Positions 1-7,770 of a DNA stretch of 64,000 bases are shown here, one piece after another. The translations under genes were made by a program, and so were the position numbers. Under the pieces are notes generated by a model. It was not told where the DNA came from, searched no databases, and saw only the letters and a list, made by a program, of their open reading frames with translations. Position 1 is the first letter of the stretch; each line of letters begins with the position of its first letter. This DNA is from DASXAI01 sp963728985 (lineage in GTDB: Bacteria > Actinomycetota > Acidimicrobiia > Acidimicrobiales > Ilumatobacteraceae): assembly GCA_963728985.1 (NCBI GenBank), contig CAVSME010000007.1, positions 62,001 to 126,000 of the forward strand, in the 5' to 3' direction.

Positions 1-263
1 GTGGGGGAGGCGGCCGGCTCGTCGCGCCCGCGGCCCACCACGGCCACCACGACGATCAGGGCCACGACGGCGGCGATGACCGCCGGCGCCGGCCAGCGTC
101 GCTTGGGCGCGCCGAGGGCGACCTCGGATGACGTCGTTCCCGCCTCACCGGCGATGGGCTCCACCCGCAGTGCCCCGCTGGCCGCACCGCAGGTGGGGCA
201 GTAGACGGCATCGCCCGGCATCACCGCATCGCAGCTCGCGCATCGTGCCGGCGACCGCCCCAC
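1..263 (-). CDS. Zinc-ribbon, single-pass membrane protein (partial)
   Basis: This gene runs off the left edge, so only its N-terminal 87 codons are visible. Read from a GTG at 263, the protein starts with two cysteine pairs (CASC near residues 8-11, CPTC near 22-25), the layout of a small zinc ribbon. An alanine/glycine-rich linker follows, then a strongly hydrophobic segment near residues 61-76 and a charged GRGRDE tail. This looks like a cytoplasmic zinc ribbon tethered to the membrane with an extracytoplasmic domain beyond the window. The GTG is chosen because a later ATG would remove the first cysteine pair. It is divergent from the gene starting at 328, so the 64 bases between them should hold both promoters. 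Function unknown. Confidence 0.6.
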   Translation of the reverse strand, partial: MGRSPARCASCDAVMPGDAVYCPTCGAASGALRVEPIAGEAGTTSSEVALGAPKRRWPAPAVIAAVVALIVVVAVVGRGRDEPAASP

Positions 264-327
264 GGCCGCGACGGTACTGGCCGGTCTCCAGCGAGCGACG
301 TGCACGCTGCTCCTACACTCCCGGCCG

Positions 328-1842
328 GTGGTTGGTTCCCTGTCCCCGCTCGCCGCCGGCGCCTCGATCCGGCTGCCGTCGACGTGCCTCGTCGTCCTCG
401 TGGGGCCGTCGGGCGCCGGGAAGTCGACGTGGGCAGCGACCCAGTTCCGGGCCAGCCAGGTGGTGTCGTCGGACGCGCTGCGGGCCCTCGTCGGCGAGGG
501 CGATCACGACCAGCGCGCCGGCGCCGACGCCTTCGCCGTGCTCGACGACGTGCTGGAGCGCCGGCTGCGGCGCCGCCTGTTCACCGTCGTCGACAGCCTC
601 GGCCTCGAGGCGGCCCGCCGCCTGGGATGGCTCGCCCTGGCCCGCCGCCACGGCGTCCCGTGCCACGTCATCACCTTCTCCACGCCGGCGGCCGTGTGCC
701 GCGAGCGCAACCGGGTCCGCCAACCACCACTGCCGGCGAGGGTGGTGACGGGCCAGCGCCGCGCCTACGACACCGCCCTCGAGGCACTGGGCGGCGAAGG
801 TTTCGACGGCGTGCACGACGCGGGCGAGGTCGAGGTCGTGCCCGCCGGCCTCGTCGCTGCGCCGGTCGCGGCCGCTCGCCAGCGCGACGACCCGCTGGCC
901 CTGCGCTTCGGCCTGCAGATCCCGGCGTTCACATGGGAGGGTGGGCCCACTGCCCTCGCCGAGCGGCTCGGCGCCATCGCCGCCGCCGCCGAGGGCGCCG
1001 GTTTCGCCAGCCTCTGGGTGATGGACCACGTCCTGCAGATACCGTTCATCGGGCGGGAGTGGCTCGACATGATGGAGAGCTACACGACGCTGGGCTTCCT
1101 CGCCGGGCGCACGTCCCGGATCCGCCTCGGCACGATGGTGACGGGCATCACGTACCGCAACGTCGCCCACCTGGCCAAGATCGTGGCCACGCTCGACGTG
1201 CTCTCGGGCGGCCGGGCCATGTGCGGCCTCGGCGCGGCGTGGTTCGAGCGGGAGCACAAGGCCTACGGGTGGCCGTTCCCGCCGCTGGCGGAGCGCTACG
1301 CGCTGCTCGAAGACGCGCTGCAGCTCCTGCCCCTGATGTGGGGACCCGGCGCGCCGGCGTTCACCGGGCAGCGGCTGCGCGTGCCCGAGGCGATCTGCTA
1401 CCCGCGACCCCTGCAGGAGCACGTGCCGATCCTGGTGGGCGGGCAGGGGGAGCGGCGCACGCTGCGCCTGGTGGCTCGCTACGCCGACGCCTGCAACCTC
1501 CGGGGCGATCCGCCCGTGGTGGCGCGCAAGGTGGCCGCCCTCGTGCAGCACTGCCGATCGTTCGAGCGCGATCCGGCCACCGTCACCGTCACCCACCTCG
1601 GCACCGCCCTCGTTGGACGCGATCGTGACGAGCTGAACGCCCTCACCGATCGGCTCCAACCCAAGGGCACCTCGCCGGAGGCATACCGCGCCTGGGCCGG
1701 GGCGGGGACGGTCGACGAGCAGATCGGCCGGTTCCGGGAGCTGGCCGAGCTGGGCGTGGGCGAGGCCATCGTCAGCCTGCCGGACCTCGGTGACACTGCC
1801 GCTGTCGAGCGCTTCGCCGCCGTGATCGACGCGTTCTCGTGA
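328..1842 (+). CDS. Fusion of P-loop kinase-like domain and F420-dependent luciferase-like oxidoreductase
   Basis: A 504-residue two-domain protein. Residues about 20-185 form a small NTPase/kinase domain with a clear Walker A (GPSGAGKST, 26-34) and the spacing of the AAA_33/polynucleotide-kinase-like group. Residues about 195-504 are a luciferase-like monooxygenase (LLM) barrel that starts at FGLQIPAFTW and includes the LGTMVTG strand and VPILVGGQGE near the cofactor pocket. This resembles the actinobacterial F420-dependent LLM enzymes of the Rv1855c/TIGR03560 type, which are usually about 300 residues without a kinase. The next gene overlaps by four bases (GTGA) and is also an F420/FMN-type flavoprotein, so the two are probably co-translated. 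The start is a GTG. Substrates are unknown. Confidence 0.8.
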   Translation: MVGSLSPLAAGASIRLPSTCLVVLVGPSGAGKSTWAATQFRASQVVSSDALRALVGEGDHDQRAGADAFAVLDDVLERRLRRRLFTVVDSLGLEAARRLGWLALARRHGVPCHVITFSTPAAVCRERNRVRQPPLPARVVTGQRRAYDTALEALGGEGFDGVHDAGEVEVVPAGLVAAPVAAARQRDDPLALRFGLQIPAFTWEGGPTALAERLGAIAAAAEGAGFASLWVMDHVLQIPFIGREWLDMMESYTTLGFLAGRTSRIRLGTMVTGITYRNVAHLAKIVATLDVLSGGRAMCGLGAAWFEREHKAYGWPFPPLAERYALLEDALQLLPLMWGPGAPAFTGQRLRVPEAICYPRPLQEHVPILVGGQGERRTLRLVARYADACNLRGDPPVVARKVAALVQHCRSFERDPATVTVTHLGTALVGRDRDELNALTDRLQPKGTSPEAYRAWAGAGTVDEQIGRFRELAELGVGEAIVSLPDLGDTAAVERFAAVIDAFS

Positions 1843-2255
1843 GCGACCGGCCGGCGTGGGTGGACGAGGCGCTGGCGGCGGCGCCCGTCGCCCGCCTGGC
1901 CACCACGGGCGCCGACGGGGCCGTCCACCTCGTGCCGTTCTGCTTCGCCGCCGTCGGCGACCGGTTGGTCAGCGCCGTCGACCACAAGCCCAAGCGCCAC
2001 GCCCGGCTGCAGCGCCTGGCCGACATCGCCGCCACCGGCCGCGCCGCCGTGCTGGTCGACCACTACGACGACGACTGGACGCAGCTGTGGTGGATCCGGG
2101 TCGGCGGTCCGGCCGCCGAGGAGCCGGCGGGCAGCGCCTTCGACGGCGCCGCCCGGGCGGCGCTCGTGGCCAAGTACCACCAGTACCGGCAGCAGCCGCC
2201 CGCCGGCCCGGTGTGGTGGATGGCGGTGGAGTCAGTGCAGTGGTGGCGGTCGTGA
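1839..2255 (+). CDS. PPOX-class F420/FMN-dependent oxidoreductase
   Basis: A 138-residue split-barrel flavoprotein. The opening pattern (PVARLATTGADGAVHLVPF) is typical of pyridoxamine-5'-phosphate-oxidase-like enzymes, and DHKPKR followed by a VDHYDDDW segment matches the Rv0121/TIGR03668 group of probable F420-dependent proteins. It would bind F420 or FMN in a cytoplasmic dimer and reduce an unidentified substrate. Its GTG overlaps the stop of the upstream kinase-LLM fusion, so the pair is translationally coupled. The family assignment is firm; the cofactor is inferred from family membership. Confidence 0.82.
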   Translation: MSDRPAWVDEALAAAPVARLATTGADGAVHLVPFCFAAVGDRLVSAVDHKPKRHARLQRLADIAATGRAAVLVDHYDDDWTQLWWIRVGGPAAEEPAGSAFDGAARAALVAKYHQYRQQPPAGPVWWMAVESVQWWRS

Positions 2256-2268
2256 CCCCTCCACGGTG

Positions 2269-2296
2269 ACTTTACATAACGGGGATTATCGGCGTT
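2269..2296 (-). other. dif-like XerC/XerD recombination site (candidate)
   Basis: An AT-rich 28-mer in a very GC-rich setting. Read on the minus strand it has an 11-base left arm (AACGCCGATAA), a 6-base centre (TCCCCG) and an 11-base right arm (TTATGTAAAGT). The right arm differs at two positions from the E. coli XerD arm TTATGTTAAAT, and the left arm keeps the CGATAA core of actinobacterial dif sites. It overlaps the last codons and TAA stop of the small zinc-finger gene. This could be the chromosomal dif, a remnant of a Xer-integrated element, or chance. Confidence 0.4.
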
Positions 2297-2672
2297 CGGC
2301 GAGGGGACGGGCGGCGGCCAGGAGCCAGTCCAGGGCCGAGCGCACTTCCACCGCTGACGGGCCGTCGGCCAGGTCACGGTCCACGTCCTCGACGGCGCAG
2401 GCCAAGACGTAGACCGAGTCGCGCAGATCGTCGAGCTCGCGGCGGGCCACGATGAGCTCGTCGTCGCCGATGCGCAGCTCGCGGGCCCGCCGACGGGCTT
2501 GGTAGTCCATCTGGCGGCAGCTCTCGGTGCAGTAGCGCCGGGGCCGGCCGGTGCGGGCCCGCTCGGGCAGGGCGCGCCGGCACCAGGCGCACCGCTGTTC
2601 CGCTCCTACCCTCCCCGCTGGTTTCGTGAAGTTCACGAAACGAACCGTACCGTAGAGGAGTGACCCGGTCAC
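2286..2672 (-). CDS. Small zinc-finger protein with basic helix
   Basis: Up to 128 residues. The core is a CxxC pair (CAWC), the proline/arginine-rich stretch GRPRRY, then CTESC followed by a strongly basic helix (RQMDYQARRRARE). This CxxC-x(n)-CxxxC-basic arrangement recurs in small actinobacterial zinc-finger proteins. The C-terminal half is predicted to be helical and acidic. A GTG at 2672 gives the full length but overlaps nagA by 13 bases; a second GTG at 2636 gives 116 residues and lies inside the 21-base palindrome at 2621-2641, which might therefore control this gene. A DNA-binding role is an inference from the basic helix. Its TAA stop lies inside the dif-like 28-mer. Confidence 0.6.
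   Translation of the reverse strand: MTGSLLYGTVRFVNFTKPAGRVGAEQRCAWCRRALPERARTGRPRRYCTESCRQMDYQARRRARELRIGDDELIVARRELDDLRDSVYVLACAVEDVDRDLADGPSAVEVRSALDWLLAAARPLAERR
2621..2641. promoter_or_regulatory. Perfect 21-base palindrome, candidate operator
   Basis: Two 10-base arms (GTTTCGTGAA and its exact complement TTCACGAAAC) flank one central base. It lies between the divergent zinc-finger gene and nagA, 18 bases before the nagA GTG, where a repressor would block both promoters. It does not match the DasR/NagR sites usual for N-acetylglucosamine genes, nor parS. The regulator is unknown. Confidence 0.55.
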
Positions 2673-3751
2673 TCCTCGTGCGGGCGGGCCCGCCGCACGA
2701 CGTGCTCGTCATCGACGGTCGCATCGCCGCCGTCGGACCCGAGCTGGCCCCGCCGTCCGACGCGCTGGTGCTCGAGGTGCCCGGCGCGGTCGTCGCCCCC
2801 GGCTTCATCGACCTCCAGATCAACGGCGCCCACGGCATCGACCTCGCCAGCGAGCCGGAACGGCTGGGGGAGTTGGCCGCCCTCCTCCCCCGCTACGGCG
2901 TCACCGCCTTCTGCCCGACGATCGTGTCGTCGCCACCCGGCATCGTGGAGCGGGCGCTCGCCTCGTGGCAGGCGTGGACGGGCGACGGGCAACCGCGGGC
3001 GCACGCCGTCCCCCTCGGGCTCCACCTCGAGGGCCCCATGCTGAACCCGGCCCGCCGCGGAGCCCATGCCGAGCGCAACCTGCGGGCGCCCTCGCTCACC
3101 GTGATCGACGGTTGGTCGGCCGAGACGGGCGTGGCGCTGGTGACGTTGGCCCCGGAGCTGGCCGGCGCCCTCGACGTGGTGGCCGCCCTTGTCGACCGGG
3201 GCGTGGCCGTGGCCGCCGGGCACACCGACGCGTCGAGCGCCGAGATGGAAGCGGCCGTCGCCGCCGGCGTCACGATGGTGACCCACCTCTACAACGCCAT
3301 GCGGCCCTTCGCCCACCGCGATCCGGGACCGGTCGGGGCCACGCTGGCCGGTGCCGTGCCCGTCGCCGGGCTCATCGCCGACGGCGTCCACGTCCATCCC
3401 CTCGCCGTCGCCGCCGCCTGGCGAGCGCTCGGACCGGGCTGGCTCGCCCTCGTCACCGACGCCGTCAGCGCCCTCGGACCGCACGGGCCGGCCGACGGCG
3501 TGCGCCTGCCCGACGGCACCCTCGCCGGCAGCACGCTCACGATGGACGCCGCCGTCCGCAACCTCCGGGCCTTCACCGGCTGCTCGCTCGGCGACGCCAT
3601 CACCACGGCCACGGCCACGCCCGCCGCCGTCCTCCGCGACGTCTCGCGCGGCGAGCTCGTGGTCGGCCGCCGCGGCGACCTCGCGGTGCTGACGCCGGCC
3701 GGTGACGTGCTGGCCACGATCGTCGCCGGCGAGGTGGCGTGGCGCGATTGA
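2660..3751 (+). CDS. nagA: N-acetylglucosamine-6-phosphate deacetylase
   Basis: A 363-residue amidohydrolase that removes acetate from GlcNAc-6-phosphate, giving glucosamine-6-phosphate for glycolysis or wall recycling. The family landmarks are present in order: PGFIDLQINGAHG near 50-62, the metal-ligand Glu in HLEGP near 122, AAGHTD near 187, THLYNAM near 208 and the catalytic Asp in TDAVSA near 266. Length is normal for NagA. The chosen GTG at 2660 directly abuts a GAGGA tract, so an internal GTG at 2678 is possible. No nagB or transporter is adjacent. A divergent zinc-finger gene and a perfect palindrome lie just upstream. Confidence 0.92.
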   Translation: MTRSLLVRAGPPHDVLVIDGRIAAVGPELAPPSDALVLEVPGAVVAPGFIDLQINGAHGIDLASEPERLGELAALLPRYGVTAFCPTIVSSPPGIVERALASWQAWTGDGQPRAHAVPLGLHLEGPMLNPARRGAHAERNLRAPSLTVIDGWSAETGVALVTLAPELAGALDVVAALVDRGVAVAAGHTDASSAEMEAAVAAGVTMVTHLYNAMRPFAHRDPGPVGATLAGAVPVAGLIADGVHVHPLAVAAAWRALGPGWLALVTDAVSALGPHGPADGVRLPDGTLAGSTLTMDAAVRNLRAFTGCSLGDAITTATATPAAVLRDVSRGELVVGRRGDLAVLTPAGDVLATIVAGEVAWRD

Positions 3752-3790
3752 TCTTCACGTCCCAGGCCCTGCTGGATGGAGTCATGCGCT

Positions 3791-3839
3791 GCTTGTGTGC
3801 GCGAAAGCGCGACGATCTCGCGATTTTCGTCACACAAGC
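3791..3839. repeat. 49-bp dispersed hairpin repeat, copy 1
   Basis: An imperfect palindrome whose ends, GCTTGTGTG and CACACAAGC, are exact complements, with an inner CGCGA/TCGCG stem. A second copy in inverted orientation lies at 42521-42569 and shares GCTTGTGTGCGCGAAA at one end and CGTCACACA at the other. Both copies sit 20-40 bases after the stop of a plus-strand gene (nagA here, transaldolase there). A terminator or REP-like role is inferred. Confidence 0.7.
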
Positions 3840-3883
3840 ACAGGACTGGCCGTGGCGGAGGCGCGATCCGCCAAGATGGTTCC

Positions 3884-4522
3884 GTGGGGCTCGTCCTCGT
3901 GGTGCTCGTGCTCATTGCGGCTGTCCTCGTGGCCGCCGCGGCCGTCGCCGTGCGCAACCAGCGCGCCGGCGTCACCCGCCGCACCCACGATCCCACCATC
4001 GATCCCTTCGGTGTCGGCGAGCCCTGGCGCCGGCTCGTGCAGAGCGCCCTGCGCTCGCAGTCGCGCTACCGCGAGCTGGTGGGCACGACGCCGTCCGGTC
4101 CGATGCACGACGCCCTGGCCGAGATCGGTGCCGAGGTCGACGCCGCCGTGTCGGAGTGCTGGCGCATCGCCCGGCGCGGCGACGACCTCGGCCAAGCGCT
4201 CGACGGGATGGGCGTCGCCCGCGCTCGCCAGCAGCTCGCCGCGATCGCGCCCGACGACACCGATCCCGCCGTCACGGGCCAGGCCGACGCGCTGCGCTCG
4301 CGCATCGCCAGCTACGACCGGGTCACGGCCAGCAGCGCCGACGCCGAGCGGCAGCTACGTCTGCTCGTGGCCCGCCTGGAGGAGACGGCGACACGGGGCA
4401 CCGAGCTGTCCCTCGCCACGGGAGACGACGCCGGCATGGCCGCGCTCGGGACCGACGTGACCCACGTGGTCGAGGAGCTCGAAGCGCTGCGCGTCGCCTT
4501 CGACGAGCTGCCGCGTGGCTAA
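3884..4522 (+). CDS. Membrane-anchored helical protein of unknown function
   Basis: A 212-residue protein. It opens with a single hydrophobic segment (GLVLVVLVLIAAVLVAAAAV), a signal anchor, then a short basic stretch and a long alpha-helical cytoplasmic or periplasmic region rich in Ala, Glu and Arg with no catalytic motif I recognise. The GTG at 3884 is chosen because it puts the membrane segment at the N terminus; an upstream ATG at 3776 would read through the hairpin repeat. Its TAA overlaps the stop of the convergent gene. No function can be assigned. Confidence 0.65.
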   Translation: MGLVLVVLVLIAAVLVAAAAVAVRNQRAGVTRRTHDPTIDPFGVGEPWRRLVQSALRSQSRYRELVGTTPSGPMHDALAEIGAEVDAAVSECWRIARRGDDLGQALDGMGVARARQQLAAIAPDDTDPAVTGQADALRSRIASYDRVTASSADAERQLRLLVARLEETATRGTELSLATGDDAGMAALGTDVTHVVEELEALRVAFDELPRG

Positions 4523-5040
4523 TCCAGCCGGCGCAGCTCGGCTTGGTACCGCTTGGTACGGGCCACGTAGTTGCGGATGCCGTCGGCGATGAGCTCGGGG
4601 CGAGCCGCGCCCTCGCGGATCTTGGCGGGCACGCCGTAGGCGAGGGCGCCGGCTGGCACCACGGTGCCGTCGAGGAGGACGGCGTTGGCGGCCACGATCG
4701 AGCCGGCGTGCACGACGACCTCGTGCAGCACGATGGCGCCGACGCCGATCAGGCAGCCCGACTCGATGGTGCACCCCTCGAGGTGGACCAGGTGGCCGAT
4801 CGTGCACTCGTCGCCCACCGTGGTGGCGTAATCCTCGGTGCAGTGCACCACGGCACCGTCTTGCACCGACGTGCGGGCGCCGATGCGAATCGGCTGGCCG
4901 TCGCCGCGCAGCACCGCGCTCGGCCACACCGACGACGCCGGGCCGATGGTGACGTCGCCGATGACAACAGCGTCAGGATGCACGAACGCGGTGACATCGA
5001 TGCTCGGCTCCACGGCGCCGAGTGCGTAGATGGGCACCAC
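4519..5040 (-). CDS. Gamma-carbonic-anhydrase-like hexapeptide-repeat protein
   Basis: About 173 residues forming a left-handed beta-helix of hexapeptide repeats: IGDVTIGPASSVWPSAVLRGD, then GARTSVQDGAVVHC, GHLVHLEGC, GVGAIVLHEVV and GSIVAANAVLLDG. This is the YrdA/PaaY group of gamma-carbonic-anhydrase homologues, which bind zinc or iron between subunits of a trimer. Histidines at VVHC, IGHLVH and the related turn are consistent with metal binding. The N terminus reads PIYALGAVEPSIDVTAF, and tandem GTG codons at 5040 and 5037 are the only close starts. The reading frame stays open far upstream because of high GC, so the longer version is rejected. Confidence 0.85.
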   Translation of the reverse strand: MVPIYALGAVEPSIDVTAFVHPDAVVIGDVTIGPASSVWPSAVLRGDGQPIRIGARTSVQDGAVVHCTEDYATTVGDECTIGHLVHLEGCTIESGCLIGVGAIVLHEVVVHAGSIVAANAVLLDGTVVPAGALAYGVPAKIREGAARPELIADGIRNYVARTKRYQAELRRLD

Positions 5041-5118
5041 AGTGACGGTAGCGAACGGCGCTGAGCGCGCCTGGGAGGGGTGGTGGCCGCTAGCCGTCGC
5101 GGGGTACCGTTGCCAGCC

Positions 5119-6735
5119 ATGTCCCGGAGGATCGAACTCGAACTGACGAGTGCGCGCCCCGACGGGATATGGACGTGGCGGGCCGCCGGCGCCCGCGAAC
5201 CGCGCGGCGTCCTCGACGGCGAGCTGCTGCCGACCGGGTCCAAGGTCGGCGACGTGCTGCGGGCCGAGGCCGACTTCGACGTCGACGGCATCACCGTCAT
5301 CTCGGTGCTGGCGCCGAAGGGTGCCCGCAAAGAACCCGAGCGCATCGAGCTGCTGACCAGCCCGGGTTCGTTCGAGCCCGTGACGCAGACGCTCGTGGCC
5401 AAGCGCGATCGGCCTCGCCGGGAGGGCGATCGCGACGACCGCCGCCCCCGCCGCGAGGGTGATCGGGGGCCCGACGGCGATCGCGCTCGACCCCGCAACC
5501 GCGGCGACCGTCCCGGCGGGTCCGACCGTGGCCCGCGTCCCGATGCCGGCGCCGGGGATCGCCCCCGCCGCGAACAGCGCGACCGCCCGCCGCGCGCCGA
5601 ACGCCCACCGCGCCCGGCCCGGCCGCCGGTGCCCGAGCTGCCGATGCGGCCCAAGCCGAAGCGCCTGCGGGCGGTGCGCAGCCATCGCAACGCCGTCCTC
5701 GCTGACCTCCCGCCCGAGCAGAAGGCGGTGGCCGAGCAGGTGCTGCGGGGCGGCGTGCCGGCCGTGCGCCAGGCCCTCGAGGAGCAGAACGCCCAGCTCC
5801 GCGCCGAGGGCAAGCCCGAGGTGCCGCCCGCCGGCGTGGTGGCGCTGGCCGAAGATCTGCTGCCCCGGCTCCGCGTGGCCGAGTGGCTGGACCGGGCCGA
5901 GGGCGCGCTGAACGACCTCGACGAGCTCGACCTGCGCGACCTGCGCTCCGTCGTGGTGGCGGCCGACGATCCGGCGGTGGCGCGCGACGAGTCGACGCGC
6001 GACATGGCCGCCCGCCTCAAGGACGGCCTCTCCAACCGCCAGGACAAGGAGCACCAGGACTGGCTGGCCGACATCGACGCCGCCCTCGGCGTGGGCCGGG
6101 TGGTGCGGGCCTTGCGGCTGTCGTCGCGCCCGCCCAAGGCCGGCGTGCGCTTCCCGCCGGAGCTGGCCGGACGCATGGCCCAAGCCAGCCTGGCCGCCCT
6201 CACCGCCGACGCATCGAGCGACCGGTGGGTGGCCGTGCTCGAAGCGCTGGCCTACTCCCCCATCCACAGCACGGTGGTGCCCGCCGGCGTCCCCGACCCG
6301 GCGTCCGACGAGCTGCGCGCCACCGTCCAGCGGCTGGCCGGCCTCGTACCCGAGGTGGCCAAGCAGTTCGGCATCGAGCCGCCGGCGCCCGGCTCGCGCG
6401 CGCCGCGCCCGCCGCGGCGCCCACCGGCCCGCAAGCCCGATCGACCCAAGCCGGTGCCTCCCCCGCCGACGGCCCTGGTGACGCCCACAGAGGCACCGGC
6501 CGAGCCAGAAGCGGCCGAAGCACCGGCGCCGGCCGAGGCAGAGGCAGTGGCGCCTGCGCCCGCCGACGTACCGGAGCCCGCTGAGGCGCCGCCCGCCGAC
6601 GCGGCCACCGTCGACGCGGAAGTCCCCACCGCAGAAGCGGCCACCGTCGAAGTGGAAGCACCCGCTGCGGACGCCACGACCCCCGAGACGGACGCGCCGA
6701 CCGAGAGCCCCGAACCGGACGCCGTCAGCGAGTAG
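5119..6735 (+). CDS. Unrecognised protein with Arg/Asp-rich linker and helical C-terminal domain
   Basis: 538 residues in three parts. Residues 1-95 form a small beta-rich domain (ELTSARPDGIWTWRAAG, then GELLPTGSKVGDVLRAEADF) that resembles an OB- or TRAM-like fold in pattern only. Residues about 95-175 are a disordered, extremely Arg/Asp/Gly-rich stretch of RPRREGDRD-like units, typical of RNA-binding tails. Residues about 180-430 are a helical domain with the order PPEQKAVAEQVLRGGVPAVR, EWLDRAEGAL and RWVAVLEALAYSP. The last 100 residues are Pro/Ala/Glu repeats. The ATG at 5119 is preferred to a GTG at 5080 because the domain starts there. I cannot name the family; an RNA-associated role is inference. 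Confidence 0.65.
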   Translation: MSRRIELELTSARPDGIWTWRAAGAREPRGVLDGELLPTGSKVGDVLRAEADFDVDGITVISVLAPKGARKEPERIELLTSPGSFEPVTQTLVAKRDRPRREGDRDDRRPRREGDRGPDGDRARPRNRGDRPGGSDRGPRPDAGAGDRPRREQRDRPPRAERPPRPARPPVPELPMRPKPKRLRAVRSHRNAVLADLPPEQKAVAEQVLRGGVPAVRQALEEQNAQLRAEGKPEVPPAGVVALAEDLLPRLRVAEWLDRAEGALNDLDELDLRDLRSVVVAADDPAVARDESTRDMAARLKDGLSNRQDKEHQDWLADIDAALGVGRVVRALRLSSRPPKAGVRFPPELAGRMAQASLAALTADASSDRWVAVLEALAYSPIHSTVVPAGVPDPASDELRATVQRLAGLVPEVAKQFGIEPPAPGSRAPRPPRRPPARKPDRPKPVPPPPTALVTPTEAPAEPEAAEAPAPAEAEAVAPAPADVPEPAEAPPADAATVDAEVPTAEAATVEVEAPAADATTPETDAPTESPEPDAVSE

Positions 6736-6943
6736 GGCGGCGCTGCAGCGAGGCTGCTGCGGCCGACGACTTCTGGGCCCGCCCGCGGAACTCGCCCGTG
6801 TCCAACTCCTCGTCCCAGCCCGCCCCGCAGGCGCGGCACCGGCACGAGTCCATGCGCACAGACGCCAGGTACAGGCGCTCCACCTCGTAGGAATCGCAAT
6901 ACGGACAGCCGAGTCGCCGCGCTGGCTCCGTCACGGCCGGCAC
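6725..6943 (-). CDS. Small zinc-ribbon protein
   Basis: A 72-residue protein with two cysteine pairs, GCPYC and CRCRAC, separated by about 22 residues (LGCPYCDSYEVERL then DSCRCRACGAGWDEEL). This is a classic rubredoxin-like/zinc-ribbon layout such as in transcription-associated or PaaD-like small proteins. An ATG at 6988 would extend it into the promoter of the divergent enoyl-CoA hydratase gene, so the GTG at 6943 (or 6934) is preferred. Its 3' end overlaps the stop of the convergent large gene by 11 bases. The zinc-binding role is inferred from the cysteines; partners are unknown. Confidence 0.6.
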   Translation of the reverse strand: MPAVTEPARRLGCPYCDSYEVERLYLASVRMDSCRCRACGAGWDEELDTGEFRGRAQKSSAAAASLQRRPTR

Positions 6944-6996
6944 GTTATCTGACCAGGTTGGGCGGGTGCGGTACGCCACCCCTACCATGCGCCGCC

Positions 6997-7770
6997 ATGG
7001 TCGAATACGAAGTCGATGGCCGCGTCGGTCTCATCACCCTCAACCGGCCCGAGGCCCGCAACGCCATCAACGGCGTCGTCGCCGCCGAGATGGAAGCGGC
7101 CGTCGATCAGCTCGAAGCCGATCCTGAGGTCTGGATCGGCATCCTGCGGGCCAACACCGCCGGCCAGGACCGCCCCGTGTTCAGCGCCGGCGCCGACCTC
7201 AAGGCCGTCAACAGCGGCGGGCCCCCGCTCGGCACCAGCCGTGGCGGGTTCGGCGGCTTCGCCTTCCGCGAGCGGCGCAAGCCCGTGATCGCCGCCGTCG
7301 ACGGGCTGGCCACCGCCGGGGGCTGCGAACTGGTCCTGGCCTGTGACCTCGTGGTGGCCACGACGCGCTCGTCGTTCGGCCTGGCCGAGGTGAAGCGCTC
7401 CCTCGTGGCTGGCGCCGGCGGCCTGTTCCGGCTGCCCCGGGCCATCGGTCGAGCCGCCGCGATGGAGGCCATCCTCACCGGCGAGCCCATCCCCGCCGAG
7501 CGGGCCTACGCCCTCGGTCTGGTGTCCCGACTGGTCGAGCCGGGCCGCGCCGTGGACGAGGCGATGGCCCTCGCCGCCAAGATCTGCGAGAACGCGCCGC
7601 TGGCCATCTGGGAGAGCCGCAAGGTGGTGCTGGCCTCGGACTACGCCGACGACGACACGCTGATGGACCTCACCACGGCCGCCATGAGCGTGGTGATGGC
7701 GTCCGACGACCTCAAGGAAGGCCTGGCCGCGTTCGTGGAGAAGCGGCCGCCGACCTGGACGGGGCGCTAG
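6997..7770 (+). CDS. Enoyl-CoA hydratase/isomerase (crotonase family)
   Basis: A 257-residue crotonase. The N-terminal beta strand and RPEARNAIN are typical, SAGADLK near 64-70 forms one side of the oxyanion hole, and AGGCELVLACD near 107-117 forms the other. Glu in FGLAEVKRSL sits at the position of the first catalytic glutamate of hydratases. It probably hydrates a trans-2-enoyl-CoA in beta-oxidation or a related acyl-CoA route in the cytoplasm. The start is the ATG at 6997 after a GCCGCC tract. It converges on the NUDIX gene with stops overlapping by four bases. No other beta-oxidation gene is adjacent, so the exact substrate is open. Confidence 0.88.
   Translation: MVEYEVDGRVGLITLNRPEARNAINGVVAAEMEAAVDQLEADPEVWIGILRANTAGQDRPVFSAGADLKAVNSGGPPLGTSRGGFGGFAFRERRKPVIAAVDGLATAGGCELVLACDLVVATTRSSFGLAEVKRSLVAGAGGLFRLPRAIGRAAAMEAILTGEPIPAERAYALGLVSRLVEPGRAVDEAMALAAKICENAPLAIWESRKVVLASDYADDDTLMDLTTAAMSVVMASDDLKEGLAAFVEKRPPTWTGR

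Noticed and set aside
300..1628. Long plus-strand ORF overlapping the kinase-LLM fusion
   Set aside because: It is an arginine/proline-rich shadow frame; the other frame has clear kinase and LLM motifs.
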